The notes under the pieces were generated by a model, which worked only from the letters and a program-made list of their open reading frames with translations, was not told the origin of the DNA and did no database searches. Shown here one piece after another: positions 22,116 through 33,370 of a stretch of 64,000 bases of DNA; positions within the stretch are counted from its first letter, which is position 1; each line of letters starts with the position of its first letter. Origin of the DNA: CAWHNT01 sp963830775 (GTDB lineage: Bacteria; Pseudomonadota; Alphaproteobacteria; Geminicoccales; Geminicoccaceae); assembly GCA_963830775.1 (NCBI GenBank), contig CAWHNT010000047.1:310001-374000 (forward strand), in the 5' to 3' direction. The translations under genes were made by a program, and so were the position numbers.

Positions 22116-22881
22116 TCAGGCCTTCAGCTTGTAGCCGCGGCGGAAGAGTGCGAGCGACCACCACCATAAGCCCACGTTCACGACCGCCAGGAGCATGGCG
22201 CCGAGCAGGATCGAGCCGTCGGCGTGGTCGGTGAAGGCATAGCGGATGCCGTCGATCATGTAGAAGAAAGGGTTGGCGTAGGCGAGCCAGCGGAAGGCCT
22301 CGGGCAGGGCCTCCACGCTGTAGAAGGTGCCGGAGAGGAAGGAGAGCGGGGTGATGACGAAGTTGGTGACCGCCGCCACCTGGTCGAACTTCTCCGACCA
22401 GAGCCCGCCCAGGATGCCCAGCAGCGACAGCATCAGGGAGGCGGCCAGCACGTAGTAGAGGGCGAGGAGCGGGTGGAGGAAGGGCAGGGCGACGAAGGGG
22501 AGCATGCAGACATAGACCGCCAGGCCCACGAAGAGGCCGCGGGTGACGCCGCCGGCGGTGATGCCGACGAGCAGCTCGCCGGAACCGAGAGGGGGCATCA
22601 GGTAATCGACGATGTTGCCCTGGATCTTGGCGATGACGAGCGAGCTCGAGGTGTTGGAGAAGGCGTTCTGGACCACCGACATCATGATCAGGCCGGGCGC
22701 CAGGAACTGGAGGAACGAGAGGTCGCCGATCCGGGTCTCGGCCCGGTGCATGGCGAGCGCGAAGATGGCGAGGAAGACCAGCGTCGTGATCATCGGCGCC
22801 AGCAGGGTCTGGGTCCAGACCTTGAAGAAGCGCCGTACCTCCTTGAGGTAGAGGGTCTTGAGCCCGATCAGGTTGACGTCG
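22116..22881 (-). CDS. ABC-2 type transporter permease (start codon not found)
   Basis: About 255 residues of an ABC-2 (NodJ/DrrB-like) permease: LKTLYLKEVRRFFKVWTQT, then five or six transmembrane helices with the family's FLAPGLIMMSVVQNAF, the SSSLVIAKIQGNIVDYLM loop, and TPLSFLSGTFYSVEALP near the end. It exports a lipid, polysaccharide or drug with a partner ATPase that is not encoded nearby. The frame stays open upstream to the tamB stop but has no ATG, GTG or TTG before the first helix. A base error around 22880-22960 may hide the true start, or a non-standard codon is used. It lies directly after tamB on the same strand. Confidence 0.82.
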
Positions 22882-22963
22882 AGCGGCGTGCCGAACGTGC
22901 TGTCGTCCGCCGGCAGGCGATAGGGCAGGTCGGCGGCGGAGCTGGGCCCGGGCCGGGCCGGCC

Positions 22964-25900
22964 CTAGTAGTCGTAGCGCCACTGGAGATCGACGCCGGTC
23001 TGGGACTGCTCGGTGACGCTGGTGCCGACCGAAAGGTTGGGCGTCAGCTCGACCTCGACCCGGGCCTTGCCCGAGCCCGGCTGGATGCCGCGCTGGACCT
23101 GGAGATAGACCCGGTCGTTGATGTACTTGCCAGCACTGGCGGCCGACTCGCCGGCGGTGGCACCGCTCTCCACGCTCAGCGTGTCGAGGCCGGTGGCATT
23201 GCGGATGGCATCGAGGACACCGTTCACTCCGCCCCTGCCGCCCTGCAGCTCGCGCACGGCGGCGGCAAGGCGGATGCCCTGGACCGGGGTGATCCGGTCG
23301 GTGGAGCGCCCGAACAGCACCCGTGCCAGCACCTCGTCCTGCGGCAGCGGGGGCTCGCTGGTCAGCTCGAGCTTGGGGTCGGTGGCAGGCCCGCGCAGGC
23401 GGACGACGGCCTGGACCTCCTCGGCAGTGGCCGCGGCCTCCAGGCTCACCTGCGGGATGGGAGGGCGGCTGCCGTCGAAGGCGACGACACCTTCGCGGAT
23501 GGCAAAGCGGCGGTCGAGCAGGTCGAGAAAGCCGCGGCGGAAGCGAAGCTGGCCGCGAACGTCCGGCTCCTGCAAGGTGCCCTTGGCCTGCACGGACCCG
23601 CCCCACTCGGAGTTCGAGCCCGCGTCCGCGGACGAAGAGCCGTGCCGGGGCATCCACTCTCACATCGAGCCCGATCGGGTAGGCTGCGGCCTTGGCTGCC
23701 GGAGCCTTCGGCGGTGGGGCGCCTTTCACCGCGATATCGAGCTCAGGAATGCTGGGCCCGCCGGCGCGGTCGGGGATGTGGATGTCGGCATCGTTGACGG
23801 TCAGCCTGGCCTCCATTTGTGCGCTGTCGCCGTCGCCCTTGAGGCTGGCATCGCCGGAGAGCACGGCAGCACCGTAGTCGCCGTCGAGGACACGGGCGCG
23901 GGCGAGGTTCAGGGCCACGTCCATCTGCGGCCGCAAGCTCGCGTCGAGCCCGACCGTGCCCTTGCCGGCGATGCGGCCGCCATAGCGATCGGTGGCAGTC
24001 AGCTCGGCGATCTCGACGCTCCGGCCCTCGGCGCGGGCGGTGAGGCCGATGTCGCGGAACGAGGCGCCGGTGGTGACGTCATCGACGCGACCGCCGCGGA
24101 CGGTGAGGTCGCCAGCGAGTGCTGGCTGCGCCAGGGTCCCGGAGAGGCGGAGGTCGGACGCGAGGGTGCCGGTCACCGCCTGCCCGTCGAGGGCGGCGAT
24201 GTTGGCAGCCCGTGCAAGGTCGACAGCACCGACGATGCTGCCGGCGAGCGGGGCGCCATCGGGCACGGCGAAGGCGAAGGGCTCAAGGCTGAAGCGCACC
24301 GGCAGGCTCGCCTCGGCCACCAGGGGCTGGGCGCCGAGACCGGTCGCCGACAGGCGGGTGTCGAGGCGGCCGTCCTGCACGGAGGAGGCGAGGTCGAGGT
24401 CGGTCGTGGGCGTGCGCGGGCCGGCGCCGCCGGGCTTCAGCTTCCGCACGGCCAGATCGAGCGTCAGCTCGGGTGCCCTGGTGGTGCCGGTCAGGCTGAG
24501 GCGACCTTCGGCCGTGCCTTGGAGAGCAGGTGCGCCGAAGCTGGACAGGAGCCGCAGCGGCAGGGAGGCGAGGCGAACCTCGCCCGCGGCCTTGCCGTTG
24601 CCGTAGCGCAGCTTGCCCTCGATCTGGGCGGGGCCGACCTTCAGGTCGAGCTGGTCGAGATCGAGCACGCCGCGGTCGAGGCTGAGGCGGGCGGGGCTCA
24701 TGAGGTCGATGCGCTGGCCGGCGAACTTCCCGCCCAGGGTCTCGACCACGAGGCTCTTGCGCTCGCCCAACGCCGCGACCTGTGCCGTGGTCCGGATGTC
24801 GAACGGCTGCTGCGCCTGCGTGCCGGCGGCGCTGACCCGAAGGTCGAGACCGCTCAGAGGTCCGTTGGCGCTGAGCGAGGCTTCCTTCACCTCCAGGTCG
24901 GGCTGAGCGAAACCGTTGAGGGTGGCGTCGGCGTCGAGCGCAGGCTGGCCCAGCGCGTCGCGCACCGCGGCGGTGAGGCTGGCCTGCTGCAGGCGGCCGA
25001 AGTCGCCGGCGATGCCGCGCACCGTCAGCTTGAGGTTGCCGTCCTGCTTGCCGCCGGGGGTGGCGAAGGCGGCTTCGAGGTCGACCGCACCGGCGAGCTG
25101 CTGCTGGTGCCACGCGGAGAGGGCGGCGAGATCGCCCACGGCACCGGAGAGACGGCCGGCCACGAGCGTGCGTTCGAGGTCGATGTCGGCGTCGCCGCCA
25201 AGGCGGGTCTGTGGGCCGGTCAGCTCCAGCTTCGGCAGCCGCAGCCGTTTGCCTTCGAGCGCATAATCGGCTGCCAGAGCAAGGTCCTGGCCGCCGCGGC
25301 TCGCCGTGAGGTTGAGGTTGCCGGCGGGCGCTTGAACCGGGCCTGCCACGTTGCCGCGCAAGCCCAGGCGATCGACGGTCTGGTCGGCGAAGCGGATCGT
25401 CTCGCCCGTGGCATCGAGCGCCACGGATGGGGCCTCGACGGTCCCACCGAGGTCGGCCGTGGCCGCGACCTTGCCACCGATCGGCTGCTTCACCAGCGGC
25501 TCGAGACGGGCGAGGTCCGGCAGCTCGACCGTGACGCGACCACCGAGCTGGCGCTCGAGGCCGAGGCTCGGATTGCCGGTGACGGTCACGCCCGCACCAT
25601 CGAGGCGAAGCTGCTCGACCTTCACCGCCTTCTTCTGCTCGATCAGCGCCTTGGCCTCGATCCTGGGTGCCGGCCCCAGCAGCTCCATGGCTCCTGGCGG
25701 AAGGCCTGCCAGACGATCACCGGTGAGCGTCAGGCTCGTGTCGATCCGGTTCGCCTGCTCACCCAGCACGGCCTCGCCCTTGAGAGCGAGTGCCCCGGCC
25801 AGCGGAGGAAGACCGCTTGCCGTCTCCGGCGGCAGGAGGGCCAGGATGGCCGCGAGGTCCGGGACGCCGCCATCCAGCTTGACCTGCCCGACAAGCGTCT

Positions 25901-27345
25901 GCCGGTCGACGGCACCGTTGAGGTCGAGCCGGGCAAGGCCGCTGGCGAGCGCCAGTCGCCGGACCTGCACCTGGCCCGCCGGCGGGGCTTCGGCCTGCAG
26001 CACCAGCGTGGCACGTCCGTCGCCCAGCTGCCGGCCCGCGACGGAGAGACCATCGGCGTCGGCCGTACCATCCACGCGGGCACCGGCGATGGCACCCTCG
26101 GCCGAGCGGAGGAGTGTGACGTCGAAGCCGCCGCCGAGGCGGGCCAACGCCATGCGGTCGGCGGCGATGCCGTTGCCGGCGAGCTCGACGCGCAAGGCGG
26201 GCTCGGCGACCCGGCCCGTGGCACCCAGCGTCAGCCGCGCGTCGCCGGTGAGCGGGATGCCGGCAAGGCCGCTCAGGTCGGCAAGGGCGGGGACCTGGAG
26301 CTCCGCGCGGCCGTCGAGCCGGTCGGCGTTCACGTCCGCGGTGCCGGTGCCGGTCAGGCTGACGGCCCCGGCCTGGAGCAGGAGCTCGTCCAGTGCGAAG
26401 ACGCCGGGTGAGGTCTCGCCGGCATGCAGCGCCAGGGTGACCCGGTCGCCGACGACGGGAGCGATGGTGGCCGGGAGCACGCCCGGTGCGGCGGTGAACG
26501 TGCCGTCGATCCGCACCCGGCGGGTCGAGGCGTAGGCGAGGTCGAGCGTGGTCTCGAGCCGGGCCAGGCGCTCGGCATCGGCCAGCAGGCGGCCGCGCCA
26601 GTCGTCGAGCGGGCCATCGCCTTCGAGCGAGAGACGGACCGGGCCGGCCTGGGGCTGGCCGGTGGCGGCAGCAACCAGCCCGCCGGTCTCGCTGCCCTCC
26701 AGCTTGATGCCCAGGCGGCGGGCGGCGAGATCGAGGCGGGCGTCGAGGTCGAGCGAGGCCGTGGGCTGGTCGGTGCGGCGCAGCGTCAGCTTGGCCTGCG
26801 GTGCCTTGCCGGCGTCGCCCGTGCCGCCGGTGCCTTCGAGGCTGAAGGTGGCGGCCTGCCCCAGCACGGGCTGGGCTACCTCGATGCTGTCGAGATGCAG
26901 CCGGTCGAGCTGGACGACCGGGAGCGAGTTCCGGCAGCTGCGGCGGCTCCGGCAGGCGGAAGGGCTCGGTGGATGGTGTCTCGGGTGCGGGTGGCGGGAG
27001 ATGGTTGATGGCGACCCGGCGCGCACCGGCATCCTCGACATGCACCTGGCCTCTCAGCAGGGCCGCAGGCGAGAGCTTCACCCGGGCGTCGTTGACCTCG
27101 AGCCAGGCACCCTGCTCATCGCGCAGCGCGAAGCGGCCGATCCGCACGTCGAAGGGGAGGAGGCCGCCCAGCTGCTCGACCTCCGCCTGCTGCTGCGGCG
27201 TGGTCAGCGTATCGGCGACATAGCCGGAGATCTGGTCCTTGGCCGGGCTCGTCTGGGCAACGGCGAAGGCGCCAGCAAGCAGACCGACGGCGACCACGAT
27301 CACCGCCAGCACCGCGATGCCGACCCTGCCCACGATGGCCCCCAA
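22964..27345 (-). CDS. tamB: TamB translocation/assembly module (frameshifts near 26935 and 23620)
   Basis: A giant AsmA-like inner-membrane protein of about 1450 residues that spans the periplasm and works with TamA in outer-membrane protein or lipid transport. An N-terminal membrane anchor (VGRVGIAVLAVIVVAVGLLAGAF) is followed by a very long run of beta-repeat sequence (LDLDARLDL..., DGRAELQVPALADL). The DUF490 C-terminal domain contains RRGFLDLLDRRFAIREGVV, LPQDEVLARVLFGRS and a final ELTPNLSVGTSVTEQ ... LQWRYDY, the typical end of TamB. The anchor is in one frame, the repeats in a second (after about 26935) and the last 225 residues in a third (after about 23620). It follows tamA directly. 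Confidence 0.92.
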
Positions 27346-27365
27346 CGACGCCTCCCGCAGCGATA

Positions 27366-29211
27366 CTAGAACGCCTGCCCGATGCTTAGATAGAGCTGGA
27401 AGAGGTCATCGACACCGTCGCGGCGGCTGAGGGGGAAGCCGACATCGAGGCGCAAGGGGCCGATCGGGGTGAAATAGCGCAGGCCCGGGCCGAAGCCCCA
27501 GTGCAGCTCCTCGTCCAGGCTGGGCAGCGACGAGGAGGAGACCGTCCCGCCGTCGAGGAAGGCCACGGCACCGAAGCTCTCGGTGATCCGGAAGCGCAAT
27601 TCGGTGCTGAGCTCGATCAGCGAGCGGCCGCCCTCGGGCTTGTCGTCGTCGTCGAGCGGGCCTGCCAGCTGGTAGGGGATGCCGCGCACCGAGCCGCCGC
27701 CGCCGGCATAGAAGCGCTCGTCGGCCGGGACCTCCTCGCGGCTGGTGCCGACCAGGCTGCCGAGCGAGCCGCGCAGGGCCAGCACGGTGCGGGGCCGATC
27801 GAGAAGCTGGATGTAGCGCGAGTGCGTGATCCTGCTCTTCAGGAACCGGCGCTCGGCGCCCAACGTGTCCTGGTAGGGTGCGGCACTCAGAGCGAGCCTG
27901 CCGCCACGGCTCGGGTTGAGGAGATCGTTGGAGAAGTCCCAGTCGAGCTTCGCCGGGATCGAGACCAGGCCATAGTTCTGCTCGGGCTCGTCCTCCTCCT
28001 GGATCCTGGCGTAGCGGTAGGCCAGGCCCAGGCTGCCGGTCAGCCCCGGTGCGAGCTGGCGCTCGACACCGAGCCCGGTGCTTGCCGACTGGCTGTCGTA
28101 GCTGTCGGTGTTCTCCTTCTTGGCCTCGGCATCGCCGAGCAGGCTCTGCTTTCTGGAAAAGAAGTCGGGCTTGCGGAACGTCGTCTGCAGGCGCTGAAGC
28201 TTCAGGCCGAGCTCGGTCTCGACCCGCAGGCGCTCGCCGGCACCCAGCAGGTTCCGGTGCTCCCAGAACAGGTTGCCGCTGGGGCCCGTGTCCGTCTGGT
28301 AGCCGAGGCTGGCACCGACCGAGCGTGGAGCCCGCGGGGTGACGGCGACGGAAATCGGGAGCTGGCCGTCGGCGGTGAGCTCCTTGCCCTCCTCCACCGT
28401 CACCGTGCTGAACAGGCCGCTGTCGTAGAGGGCGCGGCGGCCCTCCTCCAGCCGGTCCGGGTCGAACGGGTCGCCGGCCCGGAAGCCCAGGCGATTGCGC
28501 AGGAAGCGGGTCCTCACGCCGTCGTTGCCGGTGAAGGTGGGCTCGGCGAAGGTGGCCTTGCGGCCGGGTGCCAGGCGGAGCACCACGTCCATCGTGTGCC
28601 GCTCGCCGTCGATCACGGTCGAGCGCCGGCCCAGGGCCGCCAGGGCGTAGCCTTCCTTGCGCGCCCGTGCCTGCAGCTTCTGCTCGGCATCGAGCACGGC
28701 CTGTGCCCTGGCCGGCTCGCCGCGCCTTGAGGCCGAGCCGCTCGAGCGAGGGGGCCACGAAGCCGTTCGGGTTGTCGCTCAGCTCGAGCCGCAGCTCGGC
28801 CAAGCTGTAGAGCGGTCCCGGCGTCACCTGGAAGCGGACCAGGTAGGGTCCGGGTTTGCCCCCACCGGCGGCCGGTGCCGGGGGCACGAGGTCGGTCTCG
28901 ACGACGCCCTCATAATAGCCCAGCGAGCGCAACGCCGACTCCAGGCGCGGCACATCTTCCTGCGCCCTGCGCCTGATCGCGAGCTCGGTGGAGGGTGGCT
29001 CCCGCACCTGCTGCTCGGTACGGGAGGTCTGCCGGAGCAGATCGCGGACAGCGGCCGGGAAGTCGCCCTCGAGCTCGACCCGGTAGGGTAGAGGCGGGCC
29101 CTGCTGGATCGTTCGGCCCGGGATAAGGCCTTCGAAGGGTCGGCGGCCGCAAGCCGACGCGGCGAGAGCGACGATGGCCAGCAGGAGGAGGGTGGCCGGG
29201 CGGAGGCTCAG
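27366..29211 (-). CDS. tamA: TamA, Omp85-family outer-membrane protein (CTG start, frameshift near 28725)
   Basis: A BamA-like barrel with POTRA domains. The N-terminal part (to about 28730) has a signal segment LSLRPATLLLLAIVALAAS followed by ACGRRPFEGL, then POTRA sequence (ALRSLGYYEGVVETDLV). A second frame has further POTRA sequence (ATFAEPTFTGNDGV, FRAGDPFDPDRLEEGRRALYDSGLFSTV). The barrel holds the Omp85 motif ERFYAGGGGSVRGIPYQ (G-S-V-R-G) and ends in DLFQLYLSIGQAF with the C-terminal Phe. No ATG, GTG or TTG precedes the signal sequence. The first possible codon is CTG at 29211-29209, overlapping the mscS stop as CTGA. Operon with tamB, 20 bases downstream. Confidence 0.9.
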
Positions 29212-31460
29212 GCTTCGCCGCCGCGTGCCTCCGCGCGGACCACCTCGGGCCGGGTAAAGGAGCGGCGCACCGGCTCCTTGAGCTGCTCGACCACATGCAC
29301 GGTCTGCTGCGGGACGGGGAACTCGATCCCCAGCTCGTCGAAGCGGTTCTTGAGCCGCCGGTTGAACTCCCGCCCGACCTTCCACTGCTCGCCTGCCCTC
29401 GTCCTGCTGCGCGCCAAGACGACCACCCCGGTCTCCGTAAAGGCGTCCACGCCATCGACCTGAAGCGGCTCGAGCATGATCCGCCGGTAGGGCCACTCCC
29501 GGCGGAGCTGGCTGTCGATCTCGCGCAGCACGTCCATCACCCGGTCCACGTCCTCGCGATAGCCCACGGTGATCCGGAAGACGGCGAAGGCGTAGTCCTT
29601 CGTCATGTTGGCGACGATGCTGATCGAGCTGTAGGGGATCGTATGCACCACACCGTTGTAATCCCGCAACGTGACCGTGCGCATCGACACGGCCTCGACC
29701 ACGCCGCCCCGGTCGCCCAGCTGCACCACGTCGCCGACCCGCACCGTGTCGCCCAGCAGGATGAAGAGGCCCGTGGTCAGGTCCTGAACCAGTTTCTGCG
29801 AGCCGAAGCCGATGGCGAAACCGACCACCCCGGCACCGGCCAGGATGGCCGCCGTGTTGACGCCGAGCTCGGTCAGCAGGTGGCCGATGACGACGAAGAG
29901 GGCGACGGTGAGTGCCAGGTTGCGGACGATGTTGGCGAGGGTTCGCGTCCGGTTGTCGTGGATCAGGTTGCCTTCGGCATCCTGGGCCGTGATGTAGCGC
30001 TGGGCCACATGGTCGACGGTATACCAGGCCAGGCCCGCCAGGGCTGACACGACCAGCACGCCGAGCGTCCGGCCCATGACCTCCTGCCCGCCGTCGGTCG
30101 CCAGCCAGTCGGTGATGCTGAAGCCCCAGGCCTGGAGCACCACGGCGGCAGCCGCAATGGCGCCCAGCATGCGCAGACCGGTGACCAGGAGAGTTCGCCC
30201 GGTCGAGGCTGGTGCCTGCTCCTGCTCCTGCTCCTCCGCCGCGTCCTCGCTCGGCCGCTCCGGCGTGCGCCTGAGCCGGCGGTCGAGGCTCATGTTGAGC
30301 ACGCGCAGGAGGCCGATCGCCAGGATCGTGCCGATCGCACCCCGGGTCAGGAGTGCCGTGCCCTGCGGGATGCGCAGCGCCCAGACCAGGTACTGGAGCA
30401 CCACCCAGAGGGCGATGACGTAGGGGACGACGGTGGCCAGCGTGTCCCAGGGCAGGAGCCGCTGCAGCCAGTCGTCGCTGTCCTGGCCCAGCGTGCGGAT
30501 CAGGGCCGCCATCTGGCCGCGCACGCGGAAGATCGTCAGCACCACGAGCACGGTCACGACCAGGAAGAGGAGATGCTGCAGGAACGCGTGGACGGTCCAG
30601 GGCAGGCCGACCCGGAGAGCTGCCGTGAGATAGGCGTGCCCATAGATCGCCACGCCCGAGAGGATGCTGATCCAGCGCCTGGTCGTCCGAGCCTGGGCGT
30701 CGGATAGCGACACGAGGCGGGCGCGCGGGTTGCGGGTTGCGAGCAGCGCCCGGCTCGCGGCCGTGATCATCCGGGCGATCGCGGCGGCGCTCAGCAGGTC
30801 CATGGCCACCGCCCGGGCCAGATAGGTGACGTCGAGCAGCTGGAGCGCGGCGTAGGTGACGCCCAGGAAGGCGAGCAGCCCCAGCAGGTCGACCAGCAGC
30901 TGGGCGCCGGCCACGGTCAGCTTTTCTCTCGACGTGGCAGCGCCATGGACACGGGTGTGCTGCTCGCGCCAGCCGCGGAGCAGGAAACGCAAGGAGAGGC
31001 TGGCGGCCACGCCCAGGAGGATCGCCAGGCCGGTCTGGGAAAGCACCGTCCACCAGACGACCCGGCTGACCTCGTCGGTGAGCTGGCTGCGCAGCCAGGC
31101 CGCGAGCTCCGGCACGGCCTCGACCGAAGCGCCCAGCCCGACCACCGCCTCCACGGCATTCTGCGCCCGCTCGGAGGCGGCCTGCTGCAACTGCTTGATC
31201 GCCGTGTCCGGCTCGGCCGCGTGCTGGGCCTGGCTGGTGGAGAGCGCCTTCAGCTGGTCGACCAGCTGGGCGCGCGCCTGATCGTTCTGCAGCGTCTGGA
31301 TCAGGGCCTCGAGCTGCGCCCGCTGGGCTGCGGGATCGAGGGGTGCCGCCTTGGCAGGACCAGCCGCGGGGATCGGCAGGCCGGCCGGAGCCTGCGCCTG
31401 GGCCAGGCCGGCGCCGAGCAGGACGAGGCCGATCAGGAGGTGAGCGAGGAGCCGCCGCAT
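29208..31460 (-). CDS. Large MscS-type mechanosensitive channel
   Basis: About 750 residues. A signal peptide (MRRLLAHLLIGLVLLGAGLAQAQA) leads to a periplasmic helical region with a coiled-coil stretch, then many transmembrane helices. The MscS core shows the pore helix AAILAGAGVVGFAIGFGSQKLVQDL followed by the beta domain with VRVGDVVQLGDRGGVVEAVSMRTVTLRDYNG. This is the YnaI/MscM-like larger subfamily that opens on hypo-osmotic shock. The start at 31460 is preferred to 31490 because it opens the signal peptide and avoids overlap with galE. Its TGA overlaps the putative CTG start of tamA. Confidence 0.9.
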   Translation of the reverse strand: MRRLLAHLLIGLVLLGAGLAQAQAPAGLPIPAAGPAKAAPLDPAAQRAQLEALIQTLQNDQARAQLVDQLKALSTSQAQHAAEPDTAIKQLQQAASERAQNAVEAVVGLGASVEAVPELAAWLRSQLTDEVSRVVWWTVLSQTGLAILLGVAASLSLRFLLRGWREQHTRVHGAATSREKLTVAGAQLLVDLLGLLAFLGVTYAALQLLDVTYLARAVAMDLLSAAAIARMITAASRALLATRNPRARLVSLSDAQARTTRRWISILSGVAIYGHAYLTAALRVGLPWTVHAFLQHLLFLVVTVLVVLTIFRVRGQMAALIRTLGQDSDDWLQRLLPWDTLATVVPYVIALWVVLQYLVWALRIPQGTALLTRGAIGTILAIGLLRVLNMSLDRRLRRTPERPSEDAAEEQEQEQAPASTGRTLLVTGLRMLGAIAAAAVVLQAWGFSITDWLATDGGQEVMGRTLGVLVVSALAGLAWYTVDHVAQRYITAQDAEGNLIHDNRTRTLANIVRNLALTVALFVVIGHLLTELGVNTAAILAGAGVVGFAIGFGSQKLVQDLTTGLFILLGDTVRVGDVVQLGDRGGVVEAVSMRTVTLRDYNGVVHTIPYSSISIVANMTKDYAFAVFRITVGYREDVDRVMDVLREIDSQLRREWPYRRIMLEPLQVDGVDAFTETGVVVLARSRTRAGEQWKVGREFNRRLKNRFDELGIEFPVPQQTVHVVEQLKEPVRRSFTRPEVVRAEARGGEA

Positions 31461-31473
31461 GCGAAGCTGGCCG

Positions 31474-32511
31474 TCAGTGACCGGGCGCACCGGCGCGGAT
31501 CGTGCGCAGCCGCTGCTCCCAGCGCCAGGCAGTGGCCACGATGTACTCCAGGTCGTCGTGCCGCGGCGCCCAGCCCAGCTCCGTGCGGATGCGGCTGGTC
31601 TCGGCCACGAGCACCGGCGGGTCGCCGGGCCGGCGCGGGCCCTCCTCGATCGGGAAGTCGATCCCGCTCACCCGGCGTGCCGTGTCCAGCACCTCGCGCA
31701 CCGAGAAGCCGTGGCCGTAGCCGCAATTGGCGACGATCCGCCGCTCGCCCGCGGCCAGACGCTCCAGTGCGAGGAGATGCGCCCGGGCGAGGTCGTCGAC
31801 ATGCACATAGTCGCGGATGCAGGTGCCGTCCGGCGTCGGGTAGTCGGTGCCGTTGATCCGCATCGACGGGCGCAGGCCGATGGCGGTCTCGCAGGCGACC
31901 TTGATCAAATGCGAGTTGTCGGGCGTCGCCTCGCCGATCCGGGCGTCGGCGTCGGCACCGGCGACGTTGAAGTAGCGCAGGATGGCGTGGCCCATGCCGG
32001 CGGCCGCCGCGGTGTCGGCCAGCGCCCGCTCGGCCATCATCTTGGAGGCGCCATAGGGGTTGATCGGCGCCAGCGGCGCGGTCTCCGGGATCAGCTCGAG
32101 ATCGGGCTCGCCATAGACGGCCGCGGTCGATGAGAGCACGACGTGCCGGACGCCATGCTGGGCGCACAGGCCCCAGAGGCGGAACGCGTTGCCCGCATTG
32201 TTGAGATAGTACCGCGCCGGATCGCGGACCGACTGCCCGACCCAGATGCTGGCGGCGCAGTGGATGCAGGCGTCGAACCTATGGGCGGCAAGGAGGGCCT
32301 CCATGCCCGCCTGGTCGGCAAGGTCGGCCACCACCAGCTCGGCCTCCTGCGCCGCCCAGCGATGCCCGGCCGCGAGGTTGTCGAGGGCCACGGGCGTGTG
32401 CCCAGCGTCGAGCAGATGGCGGATGACGAAGCTGCCGACATAGCCGCAGCCGCCGGTGACCAGCACCTTGAGGCCCCGCCCGCGGCCGGGGGTCGCGATC
32501 TCGCCTGGCAC
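31474..32511 (-). CDS. galE: UDP-glucose 4-epimerase
   Basis: A 345-residue extended short-chain dehydrogenase. The NAD-binding VLVTGGCGYVGSFV near residue 16, the SSTAAVYGEP segment with the active-site Ser/Thr, and YGASK with the catalytic Tyr and Lys are all present, followed by RYFNVAGAD and TPDGTCIRDYVHVDDLA, typical of GalE. It interconverts UDP-glucose and UDP-galactose for surface polysaccharides. It lies 13 bases before mscS and 34 bases after the phosphatase in one minus-strand run. The start may be slightly later, since the NAD motif begins only at residue 15. Confidence 0.94.
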   Translation of the reverse strand: MPGEIATPGRGRGLKVLVTGGCGYVGSFVIRHLLDAGHTPVALDNLAAGHRWAAQEAELVVADLADQAGMEALLAAHRFDACIHCAASIWVGQSVRDPARYYLNNAGNAFRLWGLCAQHGVRHVVLSSTAAVYGEPDLELIPETAPLAPINPYGASKMMAERALADTAAAAGMGHAILRYFNVAGADADARIGEATPDNSHLIKVACETAIGLRPSMRINGTDYPTPDGTCIRDYVHVDDLARAHLLALERLAAGERRIVANCGYGHGFSVREVLDTARRVSGIDFPIEEGPRRPGDPPVLVAETSRIRTELGWAPRHDDLEYIVATAWRWEQRLRTIRAGAPGH

Positions 32512-32545
32512 CTCGTCTCGTCCCCTCGTTGTTGGAATGCCGTCC

Positions 32546-33370
32546 TCAGCCCGGCTCGCGCCGGTCGGAGGGCTGCCGCTGCGGCAGCGTGGACAGGAAG
32601 CGCCTGCTCTCCCCTTCGAGGACGAGGCAGGTCAGATTGTTGGTCCAGCAGGCACCGGTGTCGATCCCGATCCGGTTCGGGCGGATGACGGGCCGCTCGT
32701 CCACCGTGTGTCCATGCACGACCACCTTGCCGGCATTGCCGGTCCAGCTCAGGAACGGTTCGCGGATCCAGCAAAGATCGTGCTCGCTCTGCTGGTCCAG
32801 CGGGACGTCGGGCCGGATGCCGGCGTGGCAGAAGAAATAGTCGCCGAGCCCGAAGGCAAGCTCCAGCCGGTGCAGGAAGGCGTCGTGGGCCGGCGGCAGG
32901 CGGTCCCGGAGGATCCGCTGCGCGTCCTTGAAGCGCTCGGCCTCGGGCTTCTGCAGGTCGAGCTTGACCCCGTAGCTGAGGAGCGTGGCGTCGCCGCCGA
33001 ACCGGATCCAGCTCTCGGCCACGTCGTCGCCGCGGGCGAAGGCGCGCAGCCAGATGTCGTGGTTCCCCAGCAGATAGACCGGGGTGAAGCCGGGCAGCGG
33101 TGCGGTCAGCAGATGCTCGATCACCCGCCGGCTCTCGAAGCCGCGGTCGACATAGTCGCCGAGATAGACCACCACGTGCTCCAGGCCCTGGCCGGTCGCG
33201 GCGGCATCGGCGCTGATCTGCCGCTCGATCGCCTGCAGGAGGTCGATCCGGCCGTGGATGTCGCCGATGCTGTAGACGCGGACTCCGACCGGGAGCCGCG
33301 GCGTGTGGCCGTTCACCAGTGGCCCGGTGGCAGCGGCTTCCCGTCCACGCTGGAACAGGCGCTTCAGCAT
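32546..33370 (-). CDS. Serine/threonine-type metallophosphatase
   Basis: A calcineurin-like phosphoesterase of the bacterial PrpA/PPP type. It shows all metal motifs: SIGDIHGR, VVYLGDYVDRGFESR, LLGNHDIWL, a histidine in FFCHAGIRPDVPL, and VVHGHTVDERP. The ATG at 33370 (MLKRLFQRG) is chosen because the frame above it lacks family sequence; an ATG at 33517 is possible but unlikely. It gives about 274 residues, normal for the family. It dephosphorylates proteins, or possibly small molecules; the target is unknown. First gene of the phosphatase-galE-mscS-tamA-tamB run, divergent from the barrel gene. Confidence 0.88.
   Translation of the reverse strand: MLKRLFQRGREAAATGPLVNGHTPRLPVGVRVYSIGDIHGRIDLLQAIERQISADAAATGQGLEHVVVYLGDYVDRGFESRRVIEHLLTAPLPGFTPVYLLGNHDIWLRAFARGDDVAESWIRFGGDATLLSYGVKLDLQKPEAERFKDAQRILRDRLPPAHDAFLHRLELAFGLGDYFFCHAGIRPDVPLDQQSEHDLCWIREPFLSWTGNAGKVVVHGHTVDERPVIRPNRIGIDTGACWTNNLTCLVLEGESRRFLSTLPQRQPSDRREPG

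Noticed and set aside
23118..26411. An open frame of 1097 codons on the plus strand, opposite tamB
   Set aside because: The minus strand encodes clear TamB repeats over the same span. Long antisense frames without stops are expected at this GC content, and the translation has no domain character.
27406..31053. An open frame of 1215 codons spanning tamA and mscS on the minus strand
   Set aside because: Only its middle piece (about 28730-29211) is real, as the N-terminal part of tamA; the rest is mscS or the tamA barrel read out of frame.
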